From NCBI GenBank assembly GCA_039934475.1, contig JBDTMC010000164.1, positions 1 through 14,799 of the forward strand: 14,799 nt of DNA. Direction: 5' to 3'. Origin of the DNA: JBDTMC01 sp039934475 (GTDB lineage: Bacteria; Acidobacteriota; Terriglobia; Bryobacterales; Bryobacteraceae). This document shows, piece after piece, positions 1 to 7,138 of this stretch. The notes below the pieces were generated by a model. That model saw nothing but the letters and a program-made list of their open reading frames with translations, was not told where the DNA came from and searched no databases. The position numbers were made by a program, and so were the translations under genes. Position 1 is the first letter of the stretch. Each line of letters opens with the position of its first letter.

Positions 1-667
1 TGAAAGTTCCAAATTCTCCATCCTTCGCCGAAGAATTGGCGTCATGGGAGTACTCCTTCACCATTGCAACGAAGTCGGCTCCGGCACGTAATTTCTTCAC
101 TAATTCCTTCGCTAGTTCCAGCGTCGCCGGCTCCGTTAAGACCTTTTTCGCCTTCGGATCCTTTTGTGGCGGCGGCGCGGGACTGAATGCCAGGTAAATC
201 GCGCGGATCTTCACCGAATTGAAATTCTCCTTGTTGCCGTCGTAGTACTTCTCAATCTCCTCTTTGCTCACGGGAAGGTGCGTATATTGACTGTCGATGG
301 CTGCTTGCGACAGAATCTGCATCCGGCTGTACTCCAGGCGCTGTTTGAAGGGCGCGGTCTTCTCCAACCCGTCCTTCTCTGCCGCCTTTGTCAGTGAAAT
401 CAACACGCCGTATCGCTCCAGGAACGTCTTCGGGTCGGCCTTCATGTTCTGCTTCAGTTCTTCGAAGGATTCTCCGAGAGCGTTCATCTCTTCTACCGTA
501 AATTTCCTTCCGTCCACCGTTGCCACAACATCGTTCGGACGGAGTACCGTAATTGGTACACCCGGTCCATTCACCCCCGGCATTGTCGCTGCCTTCGGCG
601 CGGGCGTCTGAGTCTGGGCCGCAGCTATGGCAGCGAAACCGAGAGTGCAAAATAAATAAAACTTCAT
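1..667 (-). CDS. SurA/PrsA-like peptidyl-prolyl cis-trans isomerase, parvulin type (partial, 3' end beyond window)
   Basis: This is an open frame of 222 codons from an ATG at 667 to the left edge, without a stop; the C-terminus lies outside the window. Residues 1-18 form a Sec signal peptide (MKFYLFCTLGFAAIAAAQ). Residues about 45-140 resemble the helical chaperone region of SurA/PrsA proteins, containing VVATVDGRKFTVEEM and SKEEIEKYYDGNKENF. From about residue 150 the parvulin rotamase domain begins (VKIRAIYLAF) and continues through GADFVAMVKEYSHDANSSAKDGEFGTF-like sequence, the usual parvulin pattern of 'GADF..lakeyS.d..sa..GG.lG.f'. Family knowledge: such proteins fold or chaperone exported and outer-membrane proteins in the periplasm, which fits two nearby beta-barrel genes. 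An AAGGA ribosome site lies about 10 nt before the ATG. The gene was found by direct translation of the minus strand. Confidence 0.88.
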   Translation of the reverse strand, partial: MKFYLFCTLGFAAIAAAQTQTPAPKAATMPGVNGPGVPITVLRPNDVVATVDGRKFTVEEMNALGESFEELKQNMKADPKTFLERYGVLISLTKAAEKDGLEKTAPFKQRLEYSRMQILSQAAIDSQYTHLPVSKEEIEKYYDGNKENFNSVKIRAIYLAFSPAPPPQKDPKAKKVLTEPATLELAKELVKKLRAGADFVAMVKEYSHDANSSAKDGEFGTF

Positions 668-796
668 GCGGGAGAAATCCTTAGGGTGGGTTTGTTCTCC
701 CAAATTTTAACATTCCATGTTCAGGTCGGTTACCTATATAAGGCGGTAACGGGGTGTGAAACAGGACACAGTTTTAAGAAGAAGTTTGAAAAAAGT
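668..796. other. Intergenic region with short inverted repeat
   Basis: This 129-bp gap lies between the stop of the esterase and the start of the PPIase, both on the minus strand. It contains GTTACC at 729-734 and GGTAAC at 745-750, a 6-bp inverted repeat around an AT-rich loop that includes TATATA. Just after the esterase stop the minus strand reads CTTTTTTC, which could help termination. I cannot define a convincing -35/-10 pair for the PPIase gene. Confidence 0.35.
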
Positions 797-2233
797 TTAC
801 AAGACCGGCAGAGGCCCGAAAACGGGCGCCGCCATTTGCGAGGCGTCTTCGAGGTTGCAGTACGGGTCCTTGCCCGCTCCATAGTGGAGGGTGGCCCCCT
901 CCGGCAGCTTCCCGCCGTAATAGAGCAAAACCGCCGAAGCGTCCAGCGGATCCACTATTGCCTTATAGATCGCCGGGAACAGTTCGCCGGCTGCGGTGTG
1001 GATTGTGAAACCCCACACTCGTCCTGGCGCCTGCAAGGCGCCGTTGACTTCGCTATAAGTAACGCGAATCAAACCTTCGCCCGCCGTCTTGGCCTCCACT
1101 GGCCGCGGACCCCTCTTCACGCCACTGCACGCGGCCACGTTGGGAAACAGATCGTGGCAAGCCAGCCCCGCGAAGTTCTTGCCCAGCCGTTTTTGGTCCG
1201 CCGTGCTCACATGGATTCCGTCGTCCAATGCGGTATTGATGGCTGCCACCATGCCGCCCCGTCCCAAACGGCTTTCCGCCAGCCTCTGGGATTCTTGAAC
1301 CGAATTCCATTCAACCGCGTTCGAAACGCTGACGTGCCGTCCCAACTGCACGTAGTAGAACGGTAGATCCGGCTGCCCGAAGTCCTCGCGGAAGCTAGCC
1401 ACCAACTTCTCGAACTTCGTCAGAAATACCGGCGCCTCCTTCGGGTTGGCGTCAGACTCTCCCTGATACCATAGGATCCCCTTCGCCTTCCCGCCAATCA
1501 CCTGGACCCGGCGCACCGTCGCCCCATAGAGAGAATCCCCAGCTTTGTCCTTCAACTCCGGGCTCCACTGATCCATCGATGTGCCGCCATGGGCGCAGGG
1601 GATCAGTCCCACCGGCACACCCGTCAGGCGCAGCATCTCCACAGCAAATGGCAGCCCCAACCCCGCACCCTTCTTCCTCTTGGCGATGTACTCCGCCAGT
1701 TTCTCGCCTTCCAGCCGTTCCTGCTGCTGGGTCTCAGGATTCACTCGCCAATGCACACGGTCCACCGCATCCGGCAGGCTGTGCAGCGGCTCCTGGGCAA
1801 TGCCCCAGCGGTCCGATTGATTGAAGCTGTGGATGAGCGGGTTCGGAGCCTCGACGCCGGCCAGATTTCCGACACCTTCCATATTCGATTGCCCGGCCAG
1901 AATCCAAAGGTCGCCGACAAGCAGGTCGTCGATCGCCGCGGTCGCCGAGCCGGATCGCAACTCCAGCCGGTACGGCCCACCCGTGGCGAGGTTGATGGAA
2001 CCTGTCCAACCCGTTCCCTCCACTTTGCCGATCTGCTTCCATCCGGAGCCGCCTTTTTTGGCGACCACCCGCGCCTCCACCGCCTTCCCATCTGCCGTCC
2101 CTTGCAGGGTGATGGCCGCCCGGTCCTGTGCATCGCGCTGGAAAACCTGATGATCCAAGGCACCCGAGGTCACGGTCAGCATCTGCGCCAGTCCAAGGAC
2201 TGGTAGCAGTAAAGCGGTAAGCACACTTCGCAT
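797..2233 (-). CDS. Exported SGNH-fold esterase, sialate O-acetylesterase (SASA) family
   Basis: The 478-residue protein has a Sec signal peptide (residues 1-17, MRSVLTALLLPVLGLAQ), an N-terminal beta-rich domain (about 20-105), and an SGNH/SASA hydrolase domain. Visible catalytic blocks are GDLWILAGQSNMEG with nucleophile Ser116, GILWYQGESDA (residues 252-262), and DDGIH with Asp338/His341 completing the likely triad. Family members remove acetyl esters from sialic acid or from plant polysaccharides such as acetylated xylan; the substrate here cannot be read from sequence. The start at 2233 is supported by an AGGAG site six bases upstream (caggagattccgATG). The BON-protein gene ends 23 nt upstream on the same strand, so the two are probably co-transcribed. 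Length and domain order are normal for the periplasmic SASA family; nothing looks broken. Confidence 0.9.
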   Translation of the reverse strand: MRSVLTALLLPVLGLAQMLTVTSGALDHQVFQRDAQDRAAITLQGTADGKAVEARVVAKKGGSGWKQIGKVEGTGWTGSINLATGGPYRLELRSGSATAAIDDLLVGDLWILAGQSNMEGVGNLAGVEAPNPLIHSFNQSDRWGIAQEPLHSLPDAVDRVHWRVNPETQQQERLEGEKLAEYIAKRKKGAGLGLPFAVEMLRLTGVPVGLIPCAHGGTSMDQWSPELKDKAGDSLYGATVRRVQVIGGKAKGILWYQGESDANPKEAPVFLTKFEKLVASFREDFGQPDLPFYYVQLGRHVSVSNAVEWNSVQESQRLAESRLGRGGMVAAINTALDDGIHVSTADQKRLGKNFAGLACHDLFPNVAACSGVKRGPRPVEAKTAGEGLIRVTYSEVNGALQAPGRVWGFTIHTAAGELFPAIYKAIVDPLDASAVLLYYGGKLPEGATLHYGAGKDPYCNLEDASQMAAPVFGPLPVL

Positions 2234-2256
2234 CGGAATCTCCTGAGAATGAGATT

Positions 2257-2661
2257 CTACCGTTTTTCGGTCCGCTCCGAGCGCGCCGCCGCTTCCGAAC
2301 GGTGCTGCAGGCCCGCCCGTCGCAAGCCCGCTGTGGATTTGGCTTTCCCGGCCGCTGATACTTCGATTTTGTTCACCACCGTCAGCGCCCCGGCAGACTT
2401 CGCCATCCGTGTCGCCGACGCTTTATGCTGCACCACGTCCGTCTTGCCCGAAATGGTGACGCTGGTTCCTTGCACGTGGATCTGGAAGTGGTCGTCAGCC
2501 GACTTCGACCGCGCCAGCCGCGTCACAATCTCATCGCGCAGCCCGTTGTCACGCAACTGTGGCTTTGTCTTTCCCGACGTGGCCGGCGCCGCCGCGCCCA
2601 TTGCCAGACCGAAAGCCGCCAACACACACACTGCGGCCGCTCGAATCGCAACTCTTCTCAT
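2257..2661 (-). CDS. Small exported BON-domain protein
   Basis: The 134-residue protein has a Sec signal peptide (about 1-25, rich in Ala and Val after MRRVAIR) and a single BON domain at about 38-102. The BON pattern is seen in DNGLRDEIVTRLARS, then FQIHVQGTSVTISGKTD, then a conserved-looking GALTVVNKIEVS end. Family knowledge: BON domains (OsmY, Kon/transport proteins) bind phospholipid or stabilise the envelope. The last 30 residues form a basic, low-complexity tail (AGLRRAGLQHRSEAAARSERTEKR pattern, Arg/Lys/Ala-rich) without recognisable fold. It is the first gene of a likely two-gene unit with the downstream esterase and is divergent from the oxidoreductase; only 51 bp separate the start from that gene's preferred ATG. 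No clear ribosome site precedes the ATG. The BON assignment is good, the physiological role unknown. Confidence 0.8.
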   Translation of the reverse strand: MRRVAIRAAAVCVLAAFGLAMGAAAPATSGKTKPQLRDNGLRDEIVTRLARSKSADDHFQIHVQGTSVTISGKTDVVQHKASATRMAKSAGALTVVNKIEVSAAGKAKSTAGLRRAGLQHRSEAAARSERTEKR

Positions 2662-2700
2662 GCTGAGTAAGTGACTAAACCGGACAAATTTCTCCCGATG

Positions 2701-2706
2701 TATAAT
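2701..2706 (+). promoter_or_regulatory. Perfect -10 box (TATAAT) placing the transcription start on the oxidoreductase ATG
   Basis: TATAAT at 2701-2706 is a consensus sigma70 -10 hexamer. Counting from position -12 at 2701, +1 falls on 2713, the A of the ATG preceding the Tat signal. The transcript would therefore be leaderless. No good -35 is present at the normal distance (GGACAA and GTGACT are at wrong spacings), so the promoter may be weak or need an activator. This is inference from spacing alone. Confidence 0.5.
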
Positions 2707-2712
2707 CTGCTC

Positions 2713-3921
2713 ATGCCAACTTCTGGTATTCCCCGCAGAACGTTCCTGCGCACCACGGGAGGAAGCGCCATGGCCATGACCGCGGCCTCCTATTCGAATG
2801 TCCTAGGCGCCAACGATAGGGTGCAACTCGGAGTCATCGGGCCCGGCGACCGCGGACGCCACGTCATGGGGCTCTTCCAGGAAGTGTCCACAGTCCACGT
2901 TGCGGCCGTCTGCGACGTCTACGCCAATGCCATCGACCTCGCCAAGCAGAAAGCCCCCGACGCCCGGAGCTTCAACGATCACCGCAAACTTTTGGAGATG
3001 AAGGAACTCGATGCCGTCCTCATCGCCACTCCCGACCACTGGCACGCCACCTGTGCGATCGATGCCCTCAACGCCGGCAAAGACGTGTACGTGGAAAAGC
3101 CCCTCACCCTGAAAATCGAAGAGGGTCAGGAAATCGTGAAGGCCGCGCGCGTCAACAACCGCATCTGCCAGGTTGGCATGCAGCAGCGCAGCGGTGCCCA
3201 CTACATTCTTGCCCGCGACCAGTACATCAAGAAACTCGGCAAAATCACCCTTGCCCGTACCTGGTGGCACGGCAACGGCTATCACCTCCGCAAAGCTCCC
3301 GCGTCTCTGCAGACCAAGCCCAGCAACCTCGACTGGGCCCGCTTCCTCGGTCCCGTCCGCTGGCGCGACTACGATCCCCAGCAGTACTTCAACTGGCGCG
3401 CCTACCTCGACTTCGGCGGTGGCCAAGTGACAGATCTCTTCACTCACTGGATCGACGTTGTCCACATGTTTATGGGAACGGACATCCCCATCGCGGCAGT
3501 CGCTTCTGGTGGCGTCTACGCCTACAAGGATGGCCGCACGGCTCCGGATACTATCAACGTCCTCCTGGAATATCCAGGTGACTACACCGCGACGTTCGAA
3601 GCGACTCTTGTCCCCGGCATCAAAGGGGAGGCAGTCGAAATGTGCGGCACTGAAGGCCGCCTCTGGATCAGCCGTTCGAAATTCGAGTATTGGCCCAAAG
3701 GCGCCACGCAGCCTGAAGTCGTCGATGGTCCCAAAGGCTACGACTTCACTCTCGACCACGTGAAGAACTTCCTCGAATGCTGCCAGTCGCGGCAACTTCC
3801 CCATGCCGATGTCTTGATCGGCCACCGCTCCGCGCAGGCTTCCCACTTAGGCAACATCGCCTACGTCCAAAAGCGTCGCCTCAAGTTCGACCCGATCCGC
3901 GAAGAGATCCTGCCGCTCTAA
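2713..3921 (+). CDS. Tat-exported Gfo/Idh/MocA family oxidoreductase
   Basis: With the start at 2713 the protein has 402 residues. Residues 7-26 form a twin-arginine signal (PRRTFLRTTGGSAMAMTAAS). A Rossmann NAD(P)-binding domain follows, with GVIGPGDRGRH (40-50), ATPDHWHA (105-112) and the family hallmark VEKPL (127-131, Lys129). The C-terminal alpha/beta domain holds GGGQVTDLFTHWIDVVH (from about 235), carrying the D...H residues typical of the catalytic site. Family knowledge: these enzymes oxidise or reduce sugars and cyclitols with bound NAD(P); Tat export suits a protein folded around its cofactor, as in glucose-fructose oxidoreductase. Substrate is unknown. A longer frame begins with GTG at 2671 and another ATG lies at 2698, but neither has a ribosome site and both add residues before the Tat motif. 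A GC hairpin follows the stop. Confidence 0.9.
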   Translation: MPTSGIPRRTFLRTTGGSAMAMTAASYSNVLGANDRVQLGVIGPGDRGRHVMGLFQEVSTVHVAAVCDVYANAIDLAKQKAPDARSFNDHRKLLEMKELDAVLIATPDHWHATCAIDALNAGKDVYVEKPLTLKIEEGQEIVKAARVNNRICQVGMQQRSGAHYILARDQYIKKLGKITLARTWWHGNGYHLRKAPASLQTKPSNLDWARFLGPVRWRDYDPQQYFNWRAYLDFGGGQVTDLFTHWIDVVHMFMGTDIPIAAVASGGVYAYKDGRTAPDTINVLLEYPGDYTATFEATLVPGIKGEAVEMCGTEGRLWISRSKFEYWPKGATQPEVVDGPKGYDFTLDHVKNFLECCQSRQLPHADVLIGHRSAQASHLGNIAYVQKRRLKFDPIREEILPL

Positions 3922-3932
3922 CTGCGAAGAAA

Positions 3933-3957
3933 GCGGGCCGGCCCCTCCCCGGCCCGC
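3933..3957. terminator. GC-rich hairpin between convergent oxidoreductase and MCP genes
   Basis: GCGGGCCGG (3933-3941) and CCGGCCCGC (3949-3957) form a perfect 9-bp stem around a 7-nt loop. It sits between the stop of the plus-strand oxidoreductase and the stop of the minus-strand chemoreceptor. On the minus strand the stem is followed by TTTCTTC, a modest U-rich tail, so it is a better terminator for the MCP than for the oxidoreductase, but it can serve both. Confidence 0.75.
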
Positions 3958-3971
3958 GTCCTCAGCCCGAA

Positions 3972-5395
3972 CTACGCCGCGCCAACCATCGCCGTCAGTT
4001 GCATAGCCACCGATTTCACTGTTTCCGTCTGTGCGTTCAACTCTTCCGCTGCGGCAGCGCTTTCCTCGGCGGTCGCAGCCGATGCCTGTGTCACCTGCTC
4101 CATTTGCGTGATGGCCCGCCGGATCTCGTCGAGCCCCCGTGCCTGCTCCTCGCTGCCCACGCTCACTTCGTCCACCATAATCTTCACTCGTGTGGACTCT
4201 TCTGCCACGCCTTGAAGCGCGGCCGACACACCATCCACTTTCGATTTGCCATCGCGCGATTTAGCCATCGACTCTTCAATCAGTTCCGAGGTGTCCCGTG
4301 CCGCCTGCGCGCAGCGCTGTGCCAGGTTTCGTACTTCGTCCGCGACGACTGCAAACCCCAATCCAGCCTGCCCGGCACGGGCCGCTTCTACGGCTGCGTT
4401 CAGTGCCAGGATGTTGGTCTGGAAAGCGATGCCATCGATCACCTGAATGATCTTCGATATCTTCTCGCTTTGGACGTTGATCTCGTTCATTGCCCCCACG
4501 GTCTGACCCAACGCCTCGCTGGCCTTGCGGAATCGTTCCTGGGATGACGACATCAAACCCGCCGCCGAGCGGCTGCTGTCCGCATTGCGCTTCGCCACCG
4601 AGTGAATTTCTTCACTCGATGCCGAAGTCTCTTCCAGGGACGCCGCTTGTTCTGAGGAACCCTGGGCCATAGATTGGCTCGCCGCCGCTACTTGCGCCGC
4701 GGCACTCGCCGTTTGCTGCGCTCCCAGCGACAGTTCCTCCGCCACCTTGCGCAAACTGCTCGTGATGCCTCGAATCCCAAAAAGCACCAGCGCTCCTACC
4801 AGGAACGAAGCCCCAATCGCGCCCAGGGTCATCCATCTGGCTCGCACAATGCCCGCATCCGCGTCGCGCTGTGACTCCGTCAGGAAAGTGCGCTGCTGCT
4901 TAGTCAGTGCGTCTCCTGCCAGTTCCATCGACTCCACCACAGGAAGGATCTTCGCGTTCATAAACTGATGCGCTTCAGCGAACTGCTTGCGGCTTCCCAA
5001 CTCCAGATACTGTTCGTTCAGCGGATTTAGCTGTTGCAGTCCGTTCTCCACGGTCCCCAGCGCTTCCCGGCCGGCTTCAGTGCGCAGCAATAGTCTCAAC
5101 TCGGCGATTTGCTCCGCAACCCTCCCTGCTGCCGCGCCCTTTTTTTTCGGCTAGCCTCCGCCCGAACCACGTCTCCGTTCACATAGGCCAGTTGCGCTCC
5201 GCGTATAGAGGCCACCATCTCCTGCACCCGCGACCGCATCGCGCCTGCCAGATCCATCTTTTTGGCGGTAGAACTTACCGCTTCGTCCAGCGCCGAGCCC
5301 AGCCGTGATTGGCTGCTAATGGCTATGTATCCTAATGCCATAACCATCGCCAGCACAGAGGCGAAGGCGAGCGTAAGTTTCTTGCCGATCGTCAT
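3972..5395 (-). CDS. Methyl-accepting chemotaxis protein, reading frame interrupted by a -1 frameshift in an A8 run
   Basis: The coding sequence lies in two frames that join at 5140-5147 and would encode 474 residues. The N-terminal part starts at 5395 after a good site (TAGGAG, 7 nt from ATG) and holds TM1 (about 8-27) and the start of a four-helix-bundle-like periplasmic sensor; in its own frame it stops at 5096-5098 after 99 residues. The second frame supplies the rest of the sensor, TM2 (joined residues about 189-208), a coiled coil with QAASLEETSASSEEI, and the conserved signalling tip near 316-359 (IAFQTNILALNAAVEAARAG, then GFAVVADEVRNLA). No HAMP domain with a DE(I/L)G motif is visible after TM2, and no CheR-binding pentapeptide at the C-terminus (ends TAMVGAA). 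Family knowledge: MCPs signal to CheA/CheW. The gene is 43 nt downstream of a porin gene on the same strand. The break may be sequencing error, slippage-dependent expression or a mutation. Confidence 0.87.
5139..5160 (-). other. Candidate slippage/-1 frameshift site (A8 run with upstream GGAGG)
   Basis: On the minus strand the MCP zero frame reads CGA AAA AAA AGG across eight A's (plus-strand T's 5140-5147). Re-reading one A (-1) gives AAA AAA AAG GGC and enters the frame encoding the rest of the receptor. A GGAGG that could pair with 16S rRNA lies 7 nt before the first A. A heptamer A AAA AAA is a known type of ribosomal slippery sequence, and A-runs of this length are also prone to RNA polymerase slippage and to sequencing or assembly error. 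Confidence 0.45.
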
Positions 5396-5438
5396 GAGTT
5401 ACTCCTACTGCCGCTATCGGATTGCCTAGTGCGAAACA

Positions 5439-6707
5439 TTAGAATCGCCGTCCAATTCCGCAAAAGAAGACGTTGTATGCGGAACCCGCAGTTGTCTGCC
5501 GCAGGAATTCGCCCGCGAACAACCTCCCGTACCCGCCGCTCACCTGTGTTCCCAACGGAGCCGTCCATGTGGCTTGCAGGTCCCCCTGCTGTCCTATGTG
5601 CGTGCCTGCCGTTCCGTCCGCCCGGCGAGCTACCACTTTTCCGCCCGAGTAAAGCCCATCCCGGCCGTCCGCCAGCCAAAACGAGTTGTAGGCTAGCCCT
5701 ACCTTAATAGTGGGCCGTACTGTGTACTCAAAGCCGTTCCGCCAATGCAGTAAATTGGTCCAGGTAAACAGATCCGTGACGCCTAACTTGTCGTGCGTAC
5801 TGGGAAACAGAGGGTCGAATCCCCGCCGCACACCATCGCGCGAATTGCCGTCTCCGGAAGCACGGTTCAATTCCGCAAACAAACGCGGTTTGTGCCGGGC
5901 ATCCGGCAGCGTATGCCCTGCCACCCAGTGTCCCGCCCAGGCGCGAACGCGGTCTGCGGCAGCTGAACCAGTCTGCCCGGCTACCTCCGAGCCATAGTCA
6001 AAACCCCACGGCAGTGTTCCCGTCCAGCGGAATCCCACGGTCTTCTCATCCAGCCGGACACCCGCGGCATTCTCCAGTCGCCACAACACATACGGTTCCA
6101 AAACCGCCTTCGGAACCAGCCTTCCCAGTGCTCCATACGCCCCATGGAAGTGCGCCCCCGGCGTCCTTTCGTTCAAGTCCATGGAACTCATCTTTACGGC
6201 CGTTCCCGAAAACAGATCAACCTTCCATCCGCCATGCCGCAGCGTCACGCGGGCCGCATCGAAGCTCCGCCCCACATTCGACCAGTTCGGATCCGCCAGC
6301 ACCCGCCCTTCTCCAAAAGTGAGAGCCTGCCGGCCAACATGCAATTGAACCGGGTCCTCCACCGTACCTACTTCCACAGTCGCAATCCGCAAATCCATCG
6401 CATCTTTCTGCGACGCCGTAGCGGGTCGCGTATTCTGTCCGAACACCCGCGAATCCTGGGCCTCGAAATCGAACTTCAGCCACTTCACCGGCCGCACTTC
6501 CATATGCAGGCGTAAGCGGTTCAGAAGATACGAATCGCGTACCGATCGAAAGCCCACACCGCCAAGGGTCTCCACCCGTACCCTCTCCTCTCCGTTGAAC
6601 CGGAGCCATCCGGGCAGGCCCCGGTTCACTTCGCTCGAAACGGCCGTTTGGCCCAATAGTCCCGCCGTCAAGGAGAAAACAGAGACGCAGATCCGAAATA
6701 CGCGCAA
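5439..6707 (-). CDS. Alginate-export-family outer-membrane porin
   Basis: The 422-residue protein has a Sec signal (about 1-19) and a beta-barrel of the alginate_exp family. Diagnostic stretches are the first strands (LRFNGEERVRVETL, then DSYLLNRLRLHMEVRP, KFDFEAQDSRVFGQN) and the QLHVGRQALTFGEGRVLADP plus WSNVGRSFDAARVTL segment typical of the family. It ends in Phe (GIGRRF), the usual C-terminal aromatic of outer-membrane barrels recognised by BamA. Family knowledge: AlgE exports alginate in Pseudomonas, but most homologues in other phyla are uncharacterised porins or polysaccharide channels; no alginate synthesis genes are nearby. The start is a TTG at 6707 preceded by AGGGG; the ATG at 6726 is in another frame. 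The chemoreceptor follows 43 nt downstream, suggesting an operon. Confidence 0.85.
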   Translation of the reverse strand: MRVFRICVSVFSLTAGLLGQTAVSSEVNRGLPGWLRFNGEERVRVETLGGVGFRSVRDSYLLNRLRLHMEVRPVKWLKFDFEAQDSRVFGQNTRPATASQKDAMDLRIATVEVGTVEDPVQLHVGRQALTFGEGRVLADPNWSNVGRSFDAARVTLRHGGWKVDLFSGTAVKMSSMDLNERTPGAHFHGAYGALGRLVPKAVLEPYVLWRLENAAGVRLDEKTVGFRWTGTLPWGFDYGSEVAGQTGSAAADRVRAWAGHWVAGHTLPDARHKPRLFAELNRASGDGNSRDGVRRGFDPLFPSTHDKLGVTDLFTWTNLLHWRNGFEYTVRPTIKVGLAYNSFWLADGRDGLYSGGKVVARRADGTAGTHIGQQGDLQATWTAPLGTQVSGGYGRLFAGEFLRQTTAGSAYNVFFCGIGRRF

Positions 6708-6748
6708 GGGACACCCCTAAGCGCATATCGGCGCGATTTCGATGTCCC

Positions 6749-6758
6749 GTACCGGTAC
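6749..6758. promoter_or_regulatory. Perfect palindrome GTACCGGTAC in a divergent intergenic region
   Basis: GTACCGGTAC is a perfect 10-bp palindrome located between the start of the porin gene (6707, minus) and the start of the small secreted protein (6821, plus). It is followed by overlapping TACAG repeats (6755-6765 region). Its position would suit a regulator of either gene, but I recognise no family consensus and it could be chance. Confidence 0.25.
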
Positions 6759-6820
6759 AGTACAGTGACCTATTGCTAGCTCAGGCGATGCACCAGATCA
6801 TTGAGTAAGGGACACAAACC

Positions 6821-7102
6821 ATGCGACCAAGGTCACTCTCAGTTTTTCTCTTACTCCTTGGGGCCGCTATGGCACAGGAGCCGGCCAAACCTTCCTGCCA
6901 TTCCAGCAACCGTGGCCAGATCTGGCCCACATCAGACGTGCGCAACCCGCAGGTCCCCATCGAGATCTGCACAGTCAGCCTCTGGAAATACCGCTGGGTG
7001 ACGCTCACCGTCCCGTACAACCAACTTAATAAGGAAAGCCGGCTTAAGTCCGTGCCTCTCGCCGTCCCAGTTCCTGAAGCCTCGGCCAACGCGACGCGCT
7101 AG
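6821..7102 (+). CDS. Small Sec-exported protein of unknown function
   Basis: The 93-residue product begins with a clear Sec signal peptide (RPRSLSVFLLLLGAAMAQ, cleavage after about residue 18). The mature part is about 75 residues with two cysteines (Cys26, Cys50) that could pair, a GQIWPTS stretch and an aromatic segment LWKYRWVTLTVP. I do not recognise a named family; the pattern reminds me of small periplasmic proteins seen in Acidobacteriota, which is recollection and not a match. AAGGGAC about 10 nt upstream of the ATG at 6821 can serve as ribosome site. It is divergent from the porin gene and ends 36 nt before the PaiB-like gene, so the two may share a transcript. A reality check in its favour is the well-formed signal peptide with ribosome site; no longer frame competes on either strand. 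Confidence 0.6.
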   Translation: MRPRSLSVFLLLLGAAMAQEPAKPSCHSSNRGQIWPTSDVRNPQVPIEICTVSLWKYRWVTLTVPYNQLNKESRLKSVPLAVPVPEASANATR

Positions 7103-7138
7103 GCCTTCCGCGTCCGGGTGCTATCCTACGGGGATTCC

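Noticed and set aside
252..650. Minus-strand frame of 132 codons inside the left-edge gene
   Set aside because: It is an alternative frame of the PPIase gene, whose own frame is open from 667 to the edge and carries clear parvulin features.
686..1366. Plus-strand frame of 226 codons over the esterase
   Set aside because: It overlaps conserved SASA motifs on the other strand and shows no domain of its own.
2803..3846. Long open frame (347 codons) antisense to the Gfo/Idh/MocA gene
   Set aside because: It lies wholly inside a well-supported gene, has no signal or domain I recognise, and its Val/Asp/Glu-rich composition is what the complement of a GC-rich gene gives.
5097..5099. TTG at 5099 as an independent start for the second MCP part
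   Set aside because: No ribosome site is present at suitable distance, and the in-frame sequence upstream continues as sensor helix back to the A-run, so it is an internal codon of a broken gene.
6774..6790. TAGCTCAG resembling a tRNA D-arm
   Set aside because: No acceptor stem, anticodon arm or T-arm can be formed around it; it is an eight-base coincidence.
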